DNA of 12,268 bases from an uncultured Oscillospiraceae bacterium (GTDB taxonomy: Bacteria > Bacillota > Clostridia > Oscillospirales > Oscillospiraceae). The stretch is from positions 1-12,268 of the forward strand of contig CAJUOT010000068.1 of the NCBI GenBank assembly GCA_910588135.1, written 5' to 3'. Under the pieces are notes generated by a model, which had not been told where the DNA came from, searched no databases, and worked only from the letters and a program-made list of their open reading frames with translations. Of this stretch, positions 1 to 7,801 are shown piece by piece; position 1 is the stretch's first letter; each line of letters begins with the position of its first letter. Both the position numbers and the translations under genes were made by a program.

Positions 1-3000
1 GCCCCGGCGACCGCCGCCTGCGCCGCGCCGCCACCCTGGTGTACAAAGCGCCCATCTGCACCATCGACGCCTTCTGCCAGGGTCTTCTGCGCCAGTGGGG
101 GCATCTGGCGGATTTGGACCCGGACTTTCGCCTGTGCGACGAGGCGGAGGGGGAGGAGCTGCGCCGCCGTGCCCTGGAGGAGGTGCTGGAGGCCCGCTAC
201 GCGCGGATCGCGGACGACGCCCCCTTCGCCGCCCTGGTGGACGCCCTGGCGGGGGAGCGGGACGACCAGTCCCTGGAGGACGCCGTCCTGCACATCCACA
301 AGCAGGTGCAGGCCCAGGCGGACCCGGAGGGCTGGCTCATGGCGCGCAGGCGGGATTTCACCCTGCCCGGCGGCGCGGGCCCGGAGGACACCCCCTGGGG
401 CCGCGCCCTGCTGGCGGACGGGCTGGAGCTGGCGGACTACTGGCTGGGGGCCATGAAGGACCTGCGGGACGAAATCTATTTTGACGAGCTGCTGTGCAAA
501 AACTACGGCCCCACCCTGGGGGAGACCATCCGCGCCCTGGACGGCTTGCGCGCGGCCCTGACGGTGAGCTGGGACAGCGCCGCCGCCTGCTTCCCCATCC
601 CCTTCCCCCGGGCCGGGACGAAGAAAGGGGAGTGCGACGAGGCCCTCAAGGCCCGCATGACCGCCCTGCGCAAGCGGTGCAAAGCCCAGCTCACCGCCCT
701 GGGAGCGCGGTTCGAGGTGGGGGCGGCCCAGGCCATGGACGACCTTCGGGCCGTGGGCCCCGCCATGGCGGCGCTGCTGGAGGTGGCCGCGGACTTCGAC
801 CGGGCCTTTACCCGCCTCAAGCGCCGGCGGAGGCTCATCGACTTCGCCGACGGCGAGCATCTGGCGGTGCGGATGCTCACACAGCCGGACGGGACGCCCT
901 CCGATCTGGCCCGGGACGTGGGCCGGCAGTTCGTTGAGATCATGGTGGACGAGTACCAGGACACCAACGCCGTGCAAAACGCCATTTTCGGGGCGCTGTC
1001 CAGCGGGGGCAGCCTCTTTATGGTGGGGGACGTGAAACAGTCCATCTACCGCTTCCGGCTGGCGGAACCGGGCATCTTCCTGGACAAGTACGACCGCTTT
1101 CCCCCGGCGGGGGAAGCGGCGCCGGGACAGGGGCGCAAGCTCCTGCTGTCGGACAACTTCCGCTCCCGCCCGGAGGTGCTGGACGGGGTGAACTTCATGT
1201 TCCGAAACGTCATGACCCGGGCCGCCGGGGAGCTGGACTACACAGACCGCGAGGCCCTCCGCCCCGGGCGGGCGGAGGTGACGCCGGACGGGCGGTACTG
1301 CGTGGAGCTGGACTGTGTGGACCTGTCCTCCCTGGCCGGCGGCGAAGACGGGGAGAAGACGGACAAGGAGCTGGCCGCCGCCCTGGCCGCCGCCCGCCGC
1401 ATCCGGGAGCTGCTGGCCAGCGGGCTGCCCATCGGGGACCGCCCCATCCGGGCGGAGGATATCGTCATCCTCCTGCGTTCGCCCGCCCCCGTCCTGCGGT
1501 ACTACGCCGCCGCGCTGGACGAGCTGTCCATCCCCTGGTCCGCCGACGGGGGACAGGAGTTTTTCGGCACCACCGAAATCTCGGTGGCCATCGCCCTGCT
1601 CCAGGTGCTGGACAATCCCCGGCAGGACGTGGCCCTGCTGGCGGCGCTGCGCTCCCCCCTGTTCCAGTTCACCCCCGACCGGCTGGCCCGCCTGCGCGCC
1701 GGATGCCAGGGGTCGGTATACGACTGCCTGGCCGCCGGGGCCGGGCGCGGGGAGGAGGACTGCGTCCGCTTCCTCGCCCTGCTGGACGAGCTGCGGGAGC
1801 TGGCGGCGGAGGAGAGCAGCCACCGCCTGCTGTGGCGCCTCTATGGGCGGCTGGACATCCCCGCGGTCTTTGCCGCCATGCCCGACGGCCAGCGCCGCCG
1901 GGACAACCTGATGGCGCTGCATGACGAGGCCCGCCGCTTCGAAAGCGGCGGCCACCGGGGACTGATGGCCTTCCTGCTCCACCTGAGCCGGATGGCGGAA
2001 AACGGCGTGGCCGTCCCCATGCCGGGGCGGGGCTCGGGCGGGGTTCGCATCCTGTCCATCCACAAGTCCAAGGGGCTGGAATTCCCCGTAGTGCTGGTGT
2101 GCGGCCTGGACCGGCGGTTCAACGAGACGGACGCCAAGGCGCCCCTCCTGTTCCACCCCGAGCTGGGGCTGGGCCCCAAGCGGGTGGACCGGGAGCGGGG
2201 CCTGCGCTACACCACCATTGCCCGGGACGCCGTGGCCCTGCGCCTGCGGCGGCAGCTGAGGGCGGAGGAGATGCGGCTTTTGTACGTGGCCATGACCCGG
2301 GCGGAGCACAAGCTCATCCTGTTCGCCTGCGTCAACGGCCAGGGCGGGCAGCTGGCCTCCCTGGCCGGACAGGCCCAGTGTCCCCCCCCGCCCCGCCAGA
2401 TGGCGGAGGCCCAGCGCATGGCGGACTGGGTGCTCACCCCCGTGCTGTGCCGCCGGGACAGCGCCCCCCTCTGGGAGGGGCTGGACGTTCCCCGCCCCCG
2501 GCCCCCGGCGGACGAGGGATACCCCTGGGACATCCGCCTGCTGCCCGGGGCGGACTACGAGCGGCCCCAGGGCGCGGGAACCGGGGCGGCGCAGGCCGCC
2601 GGCCTCCCCCTGCCCGCCGGCCTGGCCCGGCGGCTGGGCTGGCGCTACCCCCACGGCGGATGCGCCGCCATCCCCTCCAAGCTCACCGCCACCCAGCTCA
2701 AGGGGCGGGAGAAAGACGCCGAGGCCGCGGAAAACGCGGCGGAGCTGCGCCCCGCCGCCCCCCAGGCCGCCGCCCTGCGCCGCCCCGTGTTCGAGGGGGA
2801 ACGGCCTCTCACCCCCGCCCAGCGGGGCACCGCCCTGCACATGGTGATGCAGTACCTGGACTACGGCCGCACCGGCTCCTTCAGCGAGATCGCGGACGAG
2901 GTGACCCGGCTGGTGGAGGGACGGTATATCACCCCCCAGCAGGGGAACGCGGTAAACCCGGCGGATATCCTGGCCTTTTTCCGCTCGGAGCTGGGACAGC

Positions 3001-3323
3001 GCCTGCGCCGGTCGGCGCGGGTGGAGCGGGAATTCAAATTCTCCCTGCTCGCACCTGCGGCGGACTACTACCCCGGGGCGGAGGAGGGGGAGCAGGTTCT
3101 CCTCCAGGGGGTGGTGGACTGCTGGTTTGTGGAGGAGGACGGCACGGTCACCGTGGTGGACTTCAAAACCGACCGGGTGGGGGAGGCCGGCCTCCCGGAG
3201 CGAGCGGAGGAATACCGCCCCCAGCTGGACGCATACAGCCGCGCCCTGTCCCGGGCGGCGGGCGTGGAGGTCAGGCGGCGCTGCCTGTGGTTCTTCAGTG
3301 TGGGACAGGCAGTGGCGCTGTAA
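1..3323 (+). CDS. addA: AddA helicase-nuclease subunit, 5' end outside the window
   Basis: This is the AddA subunit of the AddAB (RexAB) complex, the Firmicutes counterpart of RecBCD. It unwinds and resects double-strand DNA ends to load RecA at Chi sites. The reading frame is open from base 3, so the GTG at 39 is internal; by comparison with the roughly 1,200-residue family, about 100 residues including the Walker A motif are missing to the left. Visible superfamily 1 helicase motifs, by nucleotide: an ICTIDAFC segment near 51-75, motif II VDEYQDT at 945-965, motif III GDVKQSIYRFR near 1026-1058, motif IV DNFRSR at 1152-1169, motif V SIHKSKGLEFPVV from 2055, and motif VI LLYVAMTRAEHKL near 2277-2316. 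The C-terminal RecB-type nuclease domain is intact, with GTALH near 2826, the VDFKTD catalytic motif at 3156-3173, and QLDAY near 3222. addB would be expected upstream. No frameshift is seen. Confidence 0.95.
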   Translation, partial: PGDRRLRRAATLVYKAPICTIDAFCQGLLRQWGHLADLDPDFRLCDEAEGEELRRRALEEVLEARYARIADDAPFAALVDALAGERDDQSLEDAVLHIHKQVQAQADPEGWLMARRRDFTLPGGAGPEDTPWGRALLADGLELADYWLGAMKDLRDEIYFDELLCKNYGPTLGETIRALDGLRAALTVSWDSAAACFPIPFPRAGTKKGECDEALKARMTALRKRCKAQLTALGARFEVGAAQAMDDLRAVGPAMAALLEVAADFDRAFTRLKRRRRLIDFADGEHLAVRMLTQPDGTPSDLARDVGRQFVEIMVDEYQDTNAVQNAIFGALSSGGSLFMVGDVKQSIYRFRLAEPGIFLDKYDRFPPAGEAAPGQGRKLLLSDNFRSRPEVLDGVNFMFRNVMTRAAGELDYTDREALRPGRAEVTPDGRYCVELDCVDLSSLAGGEDGEKTDKELAAALAAARRIRELLASGLPIGDRPIRAEDIVILLRSPAPVLRYYAAALDELSIPWSADGGQEFFGTTEISVAIALLQVLDNPRQDVALLAALRSPLFQFTPDRLARLRAGCQGSVYDCLAAGAGRGEEDCVRFLALLDELRELAAEESSHRLLWRLYGRLDIPAVFAAMPDGQRRRDNLMALHDEARRFESGGHRGLMAFLLHLSRMAENGVAVPMPGRGSGGVRILSIHKSKGLEFPVVLVCGLDRRFNETDAKAPLLFHPELGLGPKRVDRERGLRYTTIARDAVALRLRRQLRAEEMRLLYVAMTRAEHKLILFACVNGQGGQLASLAGQAQCPPPPRQMAEAQRMADWVLTPVLCRRDSAPLWEGLDVPRPRPPADEGYPWDIRLLPGADYERPQGAGTGAAQAAGLPLPAGLARRLGWRYPHGGCAAIPSKLTATQLKGREKDAEAAENAAELRPAAPQAAALRRPVFEGERPLTPAQRGTALHMVMQYLDYGRTGSFSEIADEVTRLVEGRYITPQQGNAVNPADILAFFRSELGQRLRRSARVEREFKFSLLAPAADYYPGAEEGEQVLLQGVVDCWFVEEDGTVTVVDFKTDRVGEAGLPERAEEYRPQLDAYSRALSRAAGVEVRRRCLWFFSVGQAVAL

Positions 3324-3365
3324 CCGGCACGGGCAGAAAAAGATTTCGGAAATCGAAAAAAATCC

Positions 3366-3394
3366 TTGCATTTTCCCGCCAGCCGTGATAAGAT
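3366..3394 (+). promoter_or_regulatory. Promoter of rpmE (TTGCAT-17-TAAGAT, extended -10)
   Basis: The -35 hexamer TTGCAT (3366-3371) and the -10 hexamer TAAGAT (3389-3394) are separated by exactly 17 bases. A TG one base before the -10 makes it an extended -10. An A-rich tract (3356-3362) lies just upstream of the -35 and could act as an UP element. Transcription should start near 3401, giving a leader of about 63 bases. The match is to the vegetative sigma-A consensus; I infer activity from the sequence only. Confidence 0.72.
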
Positions 3395-3400
3395 ACGGTT

Positions 3401-3463
3401 TGCGTTAATAAGGGGCCTTTGCGCTCCTGGACTTTTGGCATCGACAGAAAGAGGTGAATCCCC
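3401..3463 (+). promoter_or_regulatory. rpmE 5' leader, possible ribosome-binding-site-sequestering structure
   Basis: The predicted untranslated leader of rpmE is about 63 bases long. GGGG at 3412-3415 can pair with CCCC just before the start codon (3460-3463), and the following CCTTT can pair (one G-U) with AGAGG of the ribosome binding site. Such a fold would hide the start site. L31 leaders bound by their own protein are described for several phyla, including Firmicutes, but I cannot confirm a match to that family here; this is a hand-drawn weak structure. Confidence 0.25.
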
Positions 3464-3664
3464 ATGAAGGAAGGCATCCATCCCAAATATCAGCAGACCA
3501 CCATTACGTGCGCCTGCGGCAACGTGATCGAGACTGGCTCGACGAAGAAGGACATCAAGGTGGAAGTCTGCTCCAAGTGTCACCCCTTCTACACCGGCAA
3601 GCAGAAGATGGTGGATACCGGCGGACGTGTCAGCCGCTTCAACAAGAAGTTCGGCCTGGGCTAA
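3464..3664 (+). CDS. rpmE: 50S ribosomal protein L31, zinc-binding type
   Basis: This is bacterial ribosomal protein bL31, which sits on the large subunit and bridges to the small subunit head. The 66-residue product begins MKEGIHPKYQ and has the family's usual length. It carries the four zinc-ligand cysteines of the C+ form: CxC in TCACGN and CxxC in CSKCHPFYTGKQK. The C-terminal end (GGRVSRFNKKFG) is also typical. The start is set by an AAAGAGGTG ribosome binding site 7 bases upstream. It has its own promoter and terminator, so it appears to be transcribed alone despite following addA. The zinc-binding form is commonly replaced by a cysteine-free paralogue under zinc starvation; no such paralogue is in this window. 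Confidence 0.97.
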   Translation: MKEGIHPKYQQTTITCACGNVIETGSTKKDIKVEVCSKCHPFYTGKQKMVDTGGRVSRFNKKFGLG

Positions 3665-3677
3665 AACCAGTCAGTTC

Positions 3678-3719
3678 AAAGACCCGTTGCAAGCAATTGC
3701 GGCGGGTCTTTCTCTTTTC
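3678..3719 (+). terminator. Intrinsic terminator of rpmE
   Basis: A 15-bp stem (left arm 3678-3692, right arm 3697-3711) closes on a GCAA tetraloop. Its outer 9 bp AAAGACCCG/CGGGTCTTT are perfect and the inner part is continuous with two G-U pairs. The right arm runs into a T-rich tract ending about 3719. It starts 13 bases after the rpmE stop codon. Confidence 0.93.
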
Positions 3720-3733
3720 CGTCCCCAGGCGCA

Positions 3734-3739
3734 TATACT
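3734..3739 (+). promoter_or_regulatory. Possible -10 element of the flavin-reductase gene
   Basis: Only 59 bases separate the rpmE terminator from the next start codon, so a promoter is expected here. TATACT at 3734-3739 resembles a -10 hexamer, but no convincing -35 lies 16-18 bases upstream, where the terminator tail sits. A strong AGGAGGT ribosome binding site follows at 3756-3762. Confidence 0.3.
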
Positions 3740-3770
3740 ATAACCATATCAAACCAGGAGGTATCCCGCC

Positions 3771-4271
3771 ATGTTCCAGAAGGTTGATCCCAAAGCCCTG
3801 ACCCTCAATCCCTTTTCCGCCATCGCCGACCAGTGGATGCTCATCACCGCCGGAACCCCGGAGCGCTGCAACACCATGACCGCCTCCTGGGGCGGCCTGG
3901 GGGTGCTGTGGGGCGCGCCCATGGCCACCTGCTACATCCGCCCCCAGCGGTACACCAAGGGGTTCGTGGACGAGAACGAGTATTTCACCCTGTCCTTCTT
4001 TGGCCAGCAGTACCGCCCCCAGCTCAACCTGTGCGGCACGAAAAGCGGCCGGGACGTGGACAAGGTGAAGGAGTGCGGCTTCACTGTGGCCGCGGCGGAA
4101 TGCGGCGCGCCCTATTTCGAGCAGGCCGAGCTGGTGCTGGTGTGCCGCAAACGGATGGCGGTGCCCATGGAGCCCGCCCTCATGCCGGAAGACGTGAAGG
4201 AAAAGTGGTACAAGGGCGACTACCACACCATGTACTGGGGGGAGATCGTGGAGGCGCTGGTGAAGGCGTGA
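3771..4271 (+). CDS. Flavin reductase-like (FMN-binding split-barrel) protein
   Basis: The 166-residue protein belongs to the flavin reductase-like/flavoredoxin group of FMN-binding split barrels, which move electrons between reduced nicotinamide cofactors, bound FMN and a partner protein in the cytoplasm. The N-terminal third shows the family pattern: an N-P-F start, ITAG near residues 25-28, then NTMTASWGGLGVLWGAP, the usual FMN-contact strand and turn, followed by IRPQRYT and a FTLSFF strand. Length is typical for single-domain members. The start follows an AGGAGGT site with an 8-base gap. The last codon and stop overlap the GTG start of the downstream hydrolase, so the two are probably translated together. 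Substrate and partner cannot be read from sequence; no rubredoxin or iron-sulfur motif is fused. Confidence 0.85.
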   Translation: MFQKVDPKALTLNPFSAIADQWMLITAGTPERCNTMTASWGGLGVLWGAPMATCYIRPQRYTKGFVDENEYFTLSFFGQQYRPQLNLCGTKSGRDVDKVKECGFTVAAAECGAPYFEQAELVLVCRKRMAVPMEPALMPEDVKEKWYKGDYHTMYWGEIVEALVKA

Positions 4272-4999
4272 GCAGCGTCAGGATTTACAACGCGGGAAGC
4301 AGGGTGATGAATACCTATGTCTACCGTGCCCCGGCGGGCTGGGTGATGGTGGACACCGGGTATGAGCGCAGCCTCGCCGCTGTCGCGCGGAGGTTACAAA
4401 AACAGGGTGTGGCGCTGTCTGATGTCAGTTACGTTTTTTTGACCCACGCCCACGACGACCACGCGGGGTTCCTGAACGAGCTGCTCTCAAAATACCCGCA
4501 GATCAGGGTGATTGCCAGCGATAAAGCCATTCCCGTGCTGCTGAGGGGACAAAATTCTTTTTCCGGCGGGTGCGGCGGATTCGGTGCCTTTGCTTTCTGC
4601 AGGTTTATGGGACTGCTGGGCAGGGGAAAGCACCTGTTTCCTGCCATTGACAGGCGGCATTTGGATCGCTTCCTTGAGATATCACCGCAAAACCAGGAGG
4701 ATCTGGAGAAGCTGCTGGGAGGGAAAATTCTGACCACGCCGGGGCACACGGCAGACTCTATTTCTTTAAAGGTAGACGATATCATTTTTTGCGGGGACGC
4801 CGCCATGAACGGTGTGCCAAGCTCCAAACGGGTCACCATATGGATTGAGGACAAGGCGGAGTTTCAACGCTCATGGGATGTTCTGCTGGCGGAGCGGGCC
4901 AAGCTGATCTACCCCGCCCACGGAAAGCCCTTTGACCCCCGTGATCTGGAAAAATATAGGGGCCGAATACCCAAGATAAGGCTTTACCCGCTGAAATAG
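4268..4999 (+). CDS. Metallo-beta-lactamase-fold hydrolase
   Basis: The 243-residue protein is a complete MBL-fold hydrolase with the two-metal signature. H60-x-H62-x-D64-H65 lies in THAHDDH, the third histidine is H160 in PGHT, the bridging aspartate is D177 in GDAA, and the final histidine is H218 in AHG. The N terminus (VRIYNAG, then NTYVY and VMVDTGYE) is the usual first beta strand pair. The GTG at 4268 is chosen because it keeps that strand and overlaps the preceding stop as GTGA; the only strong GGAGG is 13 bases upstream, so coupling probably matters. An ATG at 4307 would cut into the fold. Related proteins include glyoxalase II-like and lactonase-like enzymes; substrate is unknown. 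A 60-base sample (4501-4560) is about 52% GC against about 67% in hflX, so it looks compositionally foreign to its neighbours. Confidence 0.88.
   Translation: MSSVRIYNAGSRVMNTYVYRAPAGWVMVDTGYERSLAAVARRLQKQGVALSDVSYVFLTHAHDDHAGFLNELLSKYPQIRVIASDKAIPVLLRGQNSFSGGCGGFGAFAFCRFMGLLGRGKHLFPAIDRRHLDRFLEISPQNQEDLEKLLGGKILTTPGHTADSISLKVDDIIFCGDAAMNGVPSSKRVTIWIEDKAEFQRSWDVLLAERAKLIYPAHGKPFDPRDLEKYRGRIPKIRLYPLK
4932..4960 (+). promoter_or_regulatory. Possible hflX promoter inside the hydrolase gene
   Basis: TTGACC (4932-4937) and TATAGG (4955-4960) are 17 bases apart near the 3' end of the hydrolase gene. Transcription would begin near 4967, about 70 bases before hflX. Both hexamers lie in coding sequence and could be chance. 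Confidence 0.4.
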
Positions 5000-5037
5000 C
5001 GCCCAAAGGGCAAAAGAAACGAGGTAATTTACCCCAT

Positions 5038-6297
<1,260 letters not shown>

Positions 6298-6330
6298 GAC
6301 TCCCGCACCGCCCAACGCGTAAAAATTGCA

Positions 6331-6357
6331 GCGCCCCGGCCCAAAAAGCCGGGGCGC
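6331..6357. terminator. GC-rich hairpin between convergent genes, likely terminator
   Basis: A perfect 10-bp stem (GCGCCCCGGC at 6331-6340 with its complement at 6348-6357) closes on a 7-base loop. It lies 33 bases after hflX and 78 bases past the stop of the convergent gene. Read leftward it is followed after four bases by five Ts (complement of AAAAA at 6321-6325); read rightward no T tract follows. It is thus a better terminator for the - strand gene. Confidence 0.7.
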
Positions 6358-6394
6358 GATCGTGTGCGCTCGCTAGATGTGAACCCTTCTATGG

Positions 6395-6421
6395 TTGCGG
6401 GCACAGTCCGTAATGCCGCAA
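6395..6421. repeat. Imperfect inverted repeat downstream of the secreted-protein gene
   Basis: TTGCGG-G-CA (6395-6403) can pair with TGCCGCAA (6414-6421), with one bulged G and a 10-base loop. It sits 13 bases beyond the - strand stop codon. Without a T tract it may be a 3'-end stabilising stem rather than a terminator. Confidence 0.4.
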
Positions 6422-6434
6422 TCCATACCACGGG

Positions 6435-7004
6435 CTAATTGAACGGCTCATAGCCCTTCAAGCTTTCCATAGGGCTGCCAGGGGTATGGGCATAAACTTC
6501 CGTCGCTCTGGCTGAACCGCCGCTCGGCTCCTCTCTGGCCTTCATCTCCCCGATGATCGTATTGAGATAGAGCGATAAGAGGAATTCATCAGACGCCCCT
6601 GCCTCTTGCTGGCGGAGCGCTTCCAGCGCGGACAACCCGTCCGGCCGGCGCTCCAGCTCCTGTAAGCCGTTGAACGTTAAGGACACTACACCATATCCTA
6701 TACTCGTGGAATCCCAGGCATACATATCCACCAGGAACGGGTACGCGACCACCGTTTTGGCAAGGGCCTGTGTGGTCATCAGGGGCAGGATGTCCTCCGG
6801 GATCTGGCACATCTCAATCTTTTTTCCATGGTCAAGGATAGCCTTCCATTCATCCGTTCCGGGGGTGATGGGGTACTGATACGGCGTATCAATCGTATAG
6901 CCTCCGTTTTCAGGCTCCGCGTCCGAAGCGAAGCCCATGGGGACAGACATGACCAGGCAAATTGCCAGCAATACGGCACCGGACCGTTTTACAATCCTTT
7001 TCAT
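6435..7004 (-). CDS. Secreted protein of an uncharacterised family
   Basis: The 189-residue product starts with a clear signal peptide: basic MKRIVKR, a hydrophobic stretch to about residue 23, and a likely cleavage after GFA at residue 26. The mature part opens with YPITPGTDEWK, then CQIPEDIL, MTTQALAKTVVAYPFLVDMYA, and FNGLQELERR. I recognise this order of motifs from uncharacterised secreted proteins of Firmicutes (PGT-EW, CQIPE-IL, YP, FNG--EL--R), but know no function. No catalytic motif, sortase signal or lipobox is seen; one cysteine remains in the mature protein. The start has an excellent AAGGAGGAG site. It has its own promoter and a palindrome just after it. Sampled GC is about 47%, far below neighbouring genes, and the gene lies alone between two convergent/upstream units, so acquisition by transfer is plausible. 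Confidence 0.8.
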   Translation of the reverse strand: MKRIVKRSGAVLLAICLVMSVPMGFASDAEPENGGYTIDTPYQYPITPGTDEWKAILDHGKKIEMCQIPEDILPLMTTQALAKTVVAYPFLVDMYAWDSTSIGYGVVSLTFNGLQELERRPDGLSALEALRQQEAGASDEFLLSLYLNTIIGEMKAREEPSGGSARATEVYAHTPGSPMESLKGYEPFN

Positions 7005-7047
7005 GCGGCTCCTCCTTTTTTATGTCAGCTGTGGGTTCCTTTTTCGG

Positions 7048-7064
7048 AAGATTTAGTAAATCTT
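7048..7064. promoter_or_regulatory. Perfect 8-1-8 palindrome, candidate operator
   Basis: AAGATTTA (7048-7055), a central G, and TAAATCTT (7057-7064) form an exact inverted repeat. On the - strand it falls at about +4 to +20 relative to the predicted start of the secreted-protein transcript, where a dimeric repressor would block transcription. As RNA it could instead form a 6-bp stem at the 5' end of the message. No regulator gene lies in the window. Confidence 0.5.
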
Positions 7065-7073
7065 TACGTTTGT

Positions 7074-7102
7074 ATATTACCACATGATCTCATAGCCGTC
7101 AA
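7074..7102 (-). promoter_or_regulatory. Promoter of the secreted-protein gene (TTGACG-17-TAATAT)
   Basis: On the - strand, TTGACG (7102-7097) and TAATAT (7079-7074) are 17 bases apart, with a TG one base before the -10. The predicted start is near 7067, about 62 bases before the ATG. The -35 lies only 12 bases beyond the trmO stop codon, so the promoter occupies nearly the whole gap between the two genes. Confidence 0.78.
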
Positions 7103-7114
7103 ACAGAAAATCCG

Positions 7115-7801
7115 TCATTCCCCCATATTTTCCCTGGGCGTTACCCCCTCCACCGTCAGAACCCCGTCCGCCACGGTGAAGCGCACCTCCAGCCCCGCAA
7201 AGCCGAAGCCGTATACCCGCCCCGGGTCATCCTGGTAGGGGGGGCGTGGGTCCAGCGCCAGCACGCCCATCAGCGCCGCCCGCCTGTCCTCCGGGACACG
7301 GGCCAGCAGCTCCGGGGGAAAGTCCACCGCCAGCGTCCCCTCCGGCGCGCTGCCGGCAAAGCCCCCCGCCGCCTCGGGGCGACAGTCGGCGTAGGGGACG
7401 TAGGGCTTGATGTCCAGGATGGGGGTGCCGTCCACCAGGTCGGCCCCGGACACCACCAGCACCGGGCCCTCCGGCGCGTCCCACTCCACCCGCTCCAGGC
7501 GGACGCAGGACAGCCCGATGGGGTTGGGCCGGAAGGGAGAGCGGGTGGCGAACACCCCCATACGCGTATTGCCCCCCAGCCTGGGCGGGCGCACCGTGGG
7601 CGACCACCCCTTCCCCTTGTTCTCAGAGAACTCCCAGATCAGCCACAGGTGGGAGAAGCCGTCGATCCCCCGCAGGGCCTCGGGGGCGCGGCAGGGCGGC
7701 TCAAGCACCACGGCGGCCCGCAGTCCCTCTACCAGCCCCGCCTGCCTGGGTACGCCGAACTTGGCGGGGAAATCGGAACGGATATATGCCACCGGCTCCA
7801 T
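7115..7801 (-). CDS. trmO: tRNA (t6A37) N6-methyltransferase, TrmO/TsaA family
   Basis: TrmO uses S-adenosylmethionine to methylate N6-threonylcarbamoyladenosine at position 37 of threonine tRNA, giving m6t6A and improving decoding of ACY codons. The 228-residue product is close to the E. coli enzyme in length. It has the YebU/TsaA beta-barrel motifs: a PVAYIRSDFPAKFGVPRQ start, GFSHLWLIWEF, GVFATRSPFRPNPIGLS, and DLVDGTPILDIKPYVPYAD, then a C-terminal extension with DPRPPYQ and YGF. The ATG at 7801 is preferred over upstream in-frame starts, which would add about 36 residues unlike the family and run deep into the HD gene. Its A is shared with the TGA of that gene (TGATG), and there is no strong ribosome binding site, so translation is probably coupled. 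Confidence 0.93.
   Translation of the reverse strand: MEPVAYIRSDFPAKFGVPRQAGLVEGLRAAVVLEPPCRAPEALRGIDGFSHLWLIWEFSENKGKGWSPTVRPPRLGGNTRMGVFATRSPFRPNPIGLSCVRLERVEWDAPEGPVLVVSGADLVDGTPILDIKPYVPYADCRPEAAGGFAGSAPEGTLAVDFPPELLARVPEDRRAALMGVLALDPRPPYQDDPGRVYGFGFAGLEVRFTVADGVLTVEGVTPRENMGE

Noticed and set aside
3342..3354. GATTTCGGAAATC palindrome between addA and rpmE as a terminator or operator
   Set aside because: The stem is only 5 bp with a 3-base loop, no T tract follows on the + strand, and it lies upstream of the -35 where A/T-rich bases may simply be an UP element.
2099..3388. A 429-codon + strand frame inside addA
   Set aside because: It is rich in Gly, Pro, Arg and Ala and overlaps the motif V, motif VI and nuclease region of addA in another frame.
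3833..4267. Upstream extension of the MBL hydrolase through the flavin-reductase gene
   Set aside because: The frame is open by chance in GC-rich DNA; the extension has no resemblance to the MBL family, and the GTG at 4268 gives a normal N terminus.
4268..4999. Flavodiiron (FprA-type) protein paired with a flavin reductase
   Set aside because: Flavodiiron proteins have H-x-E-x-D-H and a C-terminal flavodoxin domain; this protein has H-x-H-x-D-H and ends after the MBL domain.
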